From the NCBI RefSeq assembly GCF_014839805.1, contig NC_051119.1, positions 8,487,245 to 8,551,244 on the forward strand: a stretch of DNA of 64,000 bases. Reading direction: 5' to 3'. Shown one piece after another: positions 59,251 through 64,000 of this stretch. The stretch is from Manduca sexta. Its lineage: Eukaryota; Arthropoda; Insecta; Lepidoptera; Sphingidae. Positions within the stretch are counted from its first letter, which is position 1. Every line of letters begins with the position of its first letter. A model generated the notes under the pieces. The model was not told where the DNA came from. It made no database searches and saw only the letters and a program-made list of their open reading frames with translations. A program made the position numbers and the translations under genes.

Positions 59251-60370
59251 ACATATCTGTCGCCCTTGGCATTGAATCCAGTACTATTATAATTCAGAAC
59301 CCTTGCATGGTCTATTAGACTACATATAGTATGGAAGACACTACAAATTCATAACCAAAAAAGGCAAATTTTAATAACTTATTTCAATAATGAAGACCTG
59401 ACAATGAACATCAACCCAATTGCAATATATGGAAGCAATGTTAAAATATCCAAGGAACGTCATGGAGGTTTACTAAAGACGCTTAATGATTAATAGCTTG
59501 CCTACATTACACCACTATTACAGCTGTAATTTATTGTTCTGATGGGACATGAGTCACGGCGGTCGGACGCGTCGCGTATACCCCAGTAATATGTCACTAC
59601 CGCTTTAGTTTACCACCGCTAGTAATATTTGATAGGATTTTGTCATAGGCTTAACATTTCTACACTGCTAACTACTTTAATCTTATTTTTTAAAGGTAAC
59701 TTACCAAACATATTTTGTTTATCACTTCATCCCTATCTGCAATACATTATTCAACCAATTTCTAGATTAAATAGATTATTTTACTCTTTAGCTACAAATG
59801 TTGTACCACATCAATTTTAGATTTTAAAGAATTTATTATTTAAATTCCAGTTTCCTACACTATTAACCATCAAATCAATCCTAAAACAACAGTAAACATA
59901 TGAACACGGGGGATCTCAAGAAGTGAATCTCATTACGTGGAATTGAAATACCTACCAACTTGTCTGGATGTTTATCTCATATCAAACCGAAACTCGAGTC
60001 ACCGTACCAAATTATTGCGTATTATCACTATGTTTACGTTTTCCTTCGATAGTAAATGTAAAAGCCGATGTGAAGTAAAGAATCTGTATTCAGAAGTGGG
60101 AAATATTTAACGTATTGCTCAGTTTTAATGAAGATTGTCAAAATAAGTTTAACATCTTGCTCAGCCCCTTTCCTTGCCATTTTGCTCTTCTAATTATGTT
60201 TAGTTATTCAATAGTTCTTGATTATCTACTCTTATATGTGATACGAAGTTACCCAAACACCGCCATCACACAATCATCACAATACTAACTTATTACAAGT
60301 TTATCATTTCCTGAGGGGATAGACATACTACTATGCTTAGTGGTTGGGGCATAAAAAGCAACCCCATCGC

Positions 60371-61136
60371 CTAGTAAACGGATTTCGCAAGCACAGTACA
60401 CACCAGCTTCTGTGGTAACATGTCGCGAAACATAATATTAATGTCTTCCGCCAATTGTGAACACGATGCCATATAGAAACGTATCTCATTTGAGTGCCGA
60501 TGTTTTTTTACTTGCAATGATATAGTATAATGCAATAAAATTCTATCTTCTTTGTCTATCGGAAACATATTGGACTCCAAAACGAAATGAGTTTTTAGAT
60601 TTTCAAACGTGATTTTCTCCATTTTAAATTCTCCAAAGAACTCAATAAAATACACGTTAAAAAGCTTACAAGTGTAGGATAAAATTGCTAGTACGAAAAA
60701 TAAATAATACAAGAACTTGTTAGAAGCCGATAAAACAACTAATGAGTTTACAAACAATTTACTAAATTGATAAACCGTAGATCAGGTTCAATAGCCCAAC
60801 CCAACAGTAGACTGCCGGCAAGATAAAGAAAATACCCGTCCAAGTAACGAAGACTTTTCAACTCCCATAGAAAATACCGCTTAAGCGTATTGCAATGAAT
60901 TACTACATTTGTGACTATCTGTAACTTGAAACAAAACAATACGACTGTATAAAGAATAGACGTAAAAATTTTAATCCTCTATTGTTTATATAAAAGGATT
61001 CAAAGACGGCAAATAGAATGGAGGAAGCAACTATAACACGGCGACCTACAATAAGACAAATGACCCGATAACGGATGCACCGCTCAGACCTAATTAGCTC
61101 AAAGGCCGTAATCTCGAAATGTTGCCGCGACGTCAA
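60371..61136 (-). other. Three abutting hydrophobic open frames, unidentified
   Basis: Minus-strand frames at 60915-61136, 60748-60939 and 60371-60757 are in three different phases. They contain hydrophobic runs (YFLYLAGSLLLGWA, FLYYLFFVLAILSYTCKLF) and then a more polar stretch (MEKITFENLKTHFVLESNMF). This could be the relic of a membrane protein with frameshifts, or chance in AT-rich DNA. No splice sites or family match were recognised. Confidence 0.2.
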
Positions 61137-61839
61137 AGGGCTTCACTTCACGCTCCCATTACGAGTTGGAACTGATATTAAAAATTATACTGCTACGACA
61201 AATCATGACGAATACTTTGTAAGCCTTATACAGGAAATGTAATCGTAATTTATCCCTAATAATTTAATTAATTTATAGGTCCTAAATTTATTAAATACGA
61301 AGCTAGACTTTTTTACGATTTTTGTACCTGGTACCCTTTAAGTGGGGAAAAAAATGAGTCTATGCAGGTGTAATAGAATGTCATATTGCGGTGTACTAAT
61401 GACGCTGCGGTGGATGTGACGTGAGATCATATCCGTAGCGAGACATCCGCCCGCTACCTCGCAGTTTCTGATGCCGATAGATCGCTTTGAGCATTTAAGG
61501 CAGTTTTATAGGAAGATAGTGCGGGCAATCTCGCTTAACATTCTGTATTTCTTTTAAAACCTGTCCTTATACTGCTCCAGTTGGTCAACCATCATATTTT
61601 TCATGAATATCACAGAAACAATTTTGCTTAGTTGACGTCAACCTAAGATTACTAAATAGAAAACTATACAAATGATTATAGAAAACCCATAATGCTCAAC
61701 CTGCATATGCAACTCCAGACCTCCCAGTCTATATTCCATTATTTCACTCCATAAACTAAAACAAATTAAAGGAAACTCGAGTATGCAAAACACCTGTTGT
61801 TGTGTTCACTTATTATGCACATACATTAAAAATATTATA

Positions 61840-62171
61840 ATAATAATATAATAATATCAGCCCTGTATTATATACTTGCTCACTGCTGAGCGTGGGCCTC
61901 CACTACTACTGAGAGGGAATAGGCCTTAGTCTACCACGCTGGCCTAGTGCAAATTGGTAGACTTCACACACCTTCGAAATTCCTATAGAGAACTTCTCAG
62001 ATGTGCAGGTTTCCTCACGATATTTTCCTTCACGGTTAAAGCGAATGATCTATTCACAAAGAATACATACATGATTTTTTAGAAAAGTCAGTGGTGTGTG
62101 CCCCTGGGATTTGAACCTGCGGACATTCGTCATGGTAGTCTGTTCCATACCCAACTAGGCTATCGCCACTT
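61840..62171 (-). mobile_element. tRNA-derived SINE, reverse orientation
   Basis: On the minus strand it starts GTGGCGATAGCCTAGTTGGG, has GGTTCAAATCCC as B box, and ends at an AT tail near 61845. Same family as 10036 and 16857. Confidence 0.85.
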
Positions 62172-62817
62172 TAAAAATATTATGTGTAGTGAAAAAACAA
62201 TATAAAATAAACTTCAATGGTAATCGGAGCAATGTCAACATAACGTAATTTAGCATAACATAATTAAATTATAGTTATAACACAGGATGAGAGTTGTTTA
62301 GATCATTGATATATCACAATGGAATGTTGCTTTATTGCTTAACCTTCTACACAATTCATAATTTTTATACAAATCTCATACATTACGTGACTTATGTTTG
62401 TTATATATAATAAGAATTCATGACATAAACTGGCAAAACCTCAAGAGAATAAAATATAAATGTTATTTCCTCAACTAATAATTGTCAATACAAGCTCCAA
62501 ATGGCATTGTAATATTTTCTCTCAATATTTGTCTATTCAATATTAATCCATAGTTTATACCTTGCTCCTGATATGGCAACATTCTTTTCCTTGATCACAT
62601 CATGTAATATGCTTAACGAAAAGTAATGCACTGGATGTACCTCTACCTTACCCTTTGGCACTAAAGTGGTGATGAGTGTTTTTGTTGTCTCCCAATATTT
62701 ATGATTCACATAGTACAGCAAGAATAATTTTTATCCATACCAGGTTTAGTTTTAATCATTAGAAATTACATAAATCACATTAAAAACATTAACTATAGGT
62801 CCATTTATTTATTTATC

Positions 62818-63055
62818 TGGAGTCTTAGTCCACCACACTGGCCTAGTGCAGGTTGGCGAACTTCTCATACTTTTGAAATTCCTATTTGGGATTCTTAAAT
62901 ATGTAGGTTTCTTCACAATGTTCTCCTTAACCATTAGTGTGACTATTATTGGTAAGCAATAAACACATCATTTTAGAGAGTTAGAGGGGTTTGCCTTGGA
63001 TTTAGAACCTGTAGACCTTCATCTCAGTAGTCCATCCCATTGCCAAATAGGCTAA
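62818..63055 (-). mobile_element. Diverged copy of the same SINE
   Basis: TAGTCCACCACACTGGCCTAGTGCA, then the weak B box match and GCCTATTTGGCAATGGG, follow the family layout with many changes. It is the oldest of the four copies. Confidence 0.75.
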
Positions 63056-63914
63056 TTTTTTCCAAATAATTGCCTATTGCACTCACTACCTTAATACAAA
63101 TAAAAAAAAATTAAGTAGGTTGACAATTATTTAGATTAATTTCTTTTACTTCCTGAATATGCTAGCTTTAAAATAATGTACACCTTGTTATAACTAAAAT
63201 ATTGTTTTATGTAGAAAAAACATTTAATCCAATGTTGAAGAGCTTTGATTCAATAGAAAATAAAACATTTTCTCAAATTCATGATTAGCAAGCTGGGAAT
63301 ACATCTTTTAATTCATCTTTGTAATAAAAACCATTTAAAGTTTTCAACTATGAATGTGATAACCCCATGAGATGCATTCAATGATCTTATTGTAACTCTA
63401 TGCAACTTAGCAAACAAAACATTCTAAAGACATTATTTAGCACTCAATTTAAAATACTCATTATATGGATAAACAGTTAAATACATTTTTATGCCAATTT
63501 CTAGATTTATTGAAGTCGAAAAACCATTGAACTGTGAAATGCGACTATTAATAAAAGCGGGCAAGACTCGACGACCTTAACGAGGTAAAAGCGCTCAATC
63601 GAATGCAATCGATGTGAAATAGCCCATTTGAGCGTAAATGTCGAAACGTAAATTGATGTATGGTTGCACGAAAATAACAAATATGGACCACTGGCACGAT
63701 ATTTTAAATTGTAATTTAACACGTTAAAAATAATTTAGAAAAAGCGATGTCGACGTTACGGGACGAAAACCGATAATATCCCTTAGCAGTGGCAAATTGC
63801 ATCCCTCCCTAAAATAAGATGTACAGAGAATCATGATATTCTCGAAAACACTGCAATATTTACATGTGCTGACACCTCAATTAATTTATTTTATTAGCGA
63901 CGAAGAACACTTAC
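63056..63914. other. Homer intron 1, region near the start exon
   Basis: AT-rich, no exon or repeat recognised. The 71-codon minus-strand frame at 63507 has no known features. Confidence 0.4.
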
Positions 63915-63919
63915 CCCAT
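63915..63919 (-). CDS. homer: Homer exon 1 coding end: ATGGG
   Basis: On the minus strand, GAAACCATGGG is followed directly by GTAAGTGTTC. The five coding bases ATGGG plus the T that opens exon 2 give ATG GGT, so the protein starts MGEQPIFT, exactly the conserved Homer N-terminus. The strong donor, the Kozak-like ACCATGG and the phase match make this convincing despite its size. The 5' leader runs upstream toward the window end at 64000; its start is not visible. Confidence 0.88.
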
Positions 63920-64000
63920 GGTTTCTTTTCCTGCTGTCATTTAAACACGATAATTAATGAAAATATTTTACTTCATAATTCTAAAATTCTCCACTCGCAA
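63920..64000 (-). promoter_or_regulatory. Homer 5' leader (partial)
   Basis: Sequence upstream of the Homer ATG on the minus strand, transcribed if exon 1 begins beyond the window. An upstream ATG (AATTATGAAG) lies near 63975 and is followed in frame by TAA, so a tiny upstream frame may exist. No TATA box is assigned. Confidence 0.4.

Overview
The window reads as nuclear DNA from a moth or butterfly (Lepidoptera). It is AT-rich, with genes split into short GC-rich exons, and it carries Lepidoptera-style Helitrons ending in CTAG, a tRNA-derived SINE in several copies, a Penelope-like element, jockey-type LINE pieces and an RR-2 cuticle protein gene. No bacterial, organellar or CRISPR features were seen. 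The SINE, LINE and Helitron family calls rest on recognising their ends, not on a database search.

Three cellular genes are supported. (1) Homer, the EVH1-domain postsynaptic scaffold, runs on the minus strand from a 5-nt first coding piece at 63915-63919 to at least 30078, and possibly to 29513. Nine exons can be followed by splice sites, reading phase and protein similarity. Two of them (49026-49258 and 31319-31486) each need a one-base correction to stay open. (2) An RR-2 chitin-binding cuticle protein gene lies on the plus strand at 38885-45669 in four exons, wholly inside the 16-kb Homer intron between 31487 and 47512. (3) One PDZ exon of a Patj/MPDZ-family polarity scaffold lies on the minus strand at 4886-5023. 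Two GC-rich patches upstream of it (about 10.6 kb and 23.7-23.95 kb) look like candidate first exons or promoters of the same gene.

Layout: 1-5 kb holds Helitron and Penelope relics, a six-copy 117-bp tandem array and the PDZ exon. 5-7.4 kb holds a MITE and a ten-copy 139-bp tandem array. 7.4-29.5 kb is mostly AT-rich non-coding DNA with a 744-bp Helitron, SINEs and a MITE nested inside another MITE. 29.5-31.5 kb holds the 3' coiled-coil exons of Homer. 31.5-47.5 kb is the large Homer intron with the nested cuticle gene, a Helitron carrying three tandem repeats, and a miniature inverted Penelope relic. 47.5-50.8 kb holds the middle and EVH1 exons of Homer plus a long fold-back MITE. 50.8-63.9 kb is Homer intron 1, with a LINE split by a 2.15-kb inverted Penelope pair, a large TA microsatellite and SINEs. 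The last 80 bases upstream of the Homer start are its probable 5' leader.

No new multi-gene system was found. The most notable points are the nested cuticle gene, the paired inverted Penelope insertion with a 13-bp target duplication, the two Homer frameshifts, and the tandem arrays that touch the PDZ exon.
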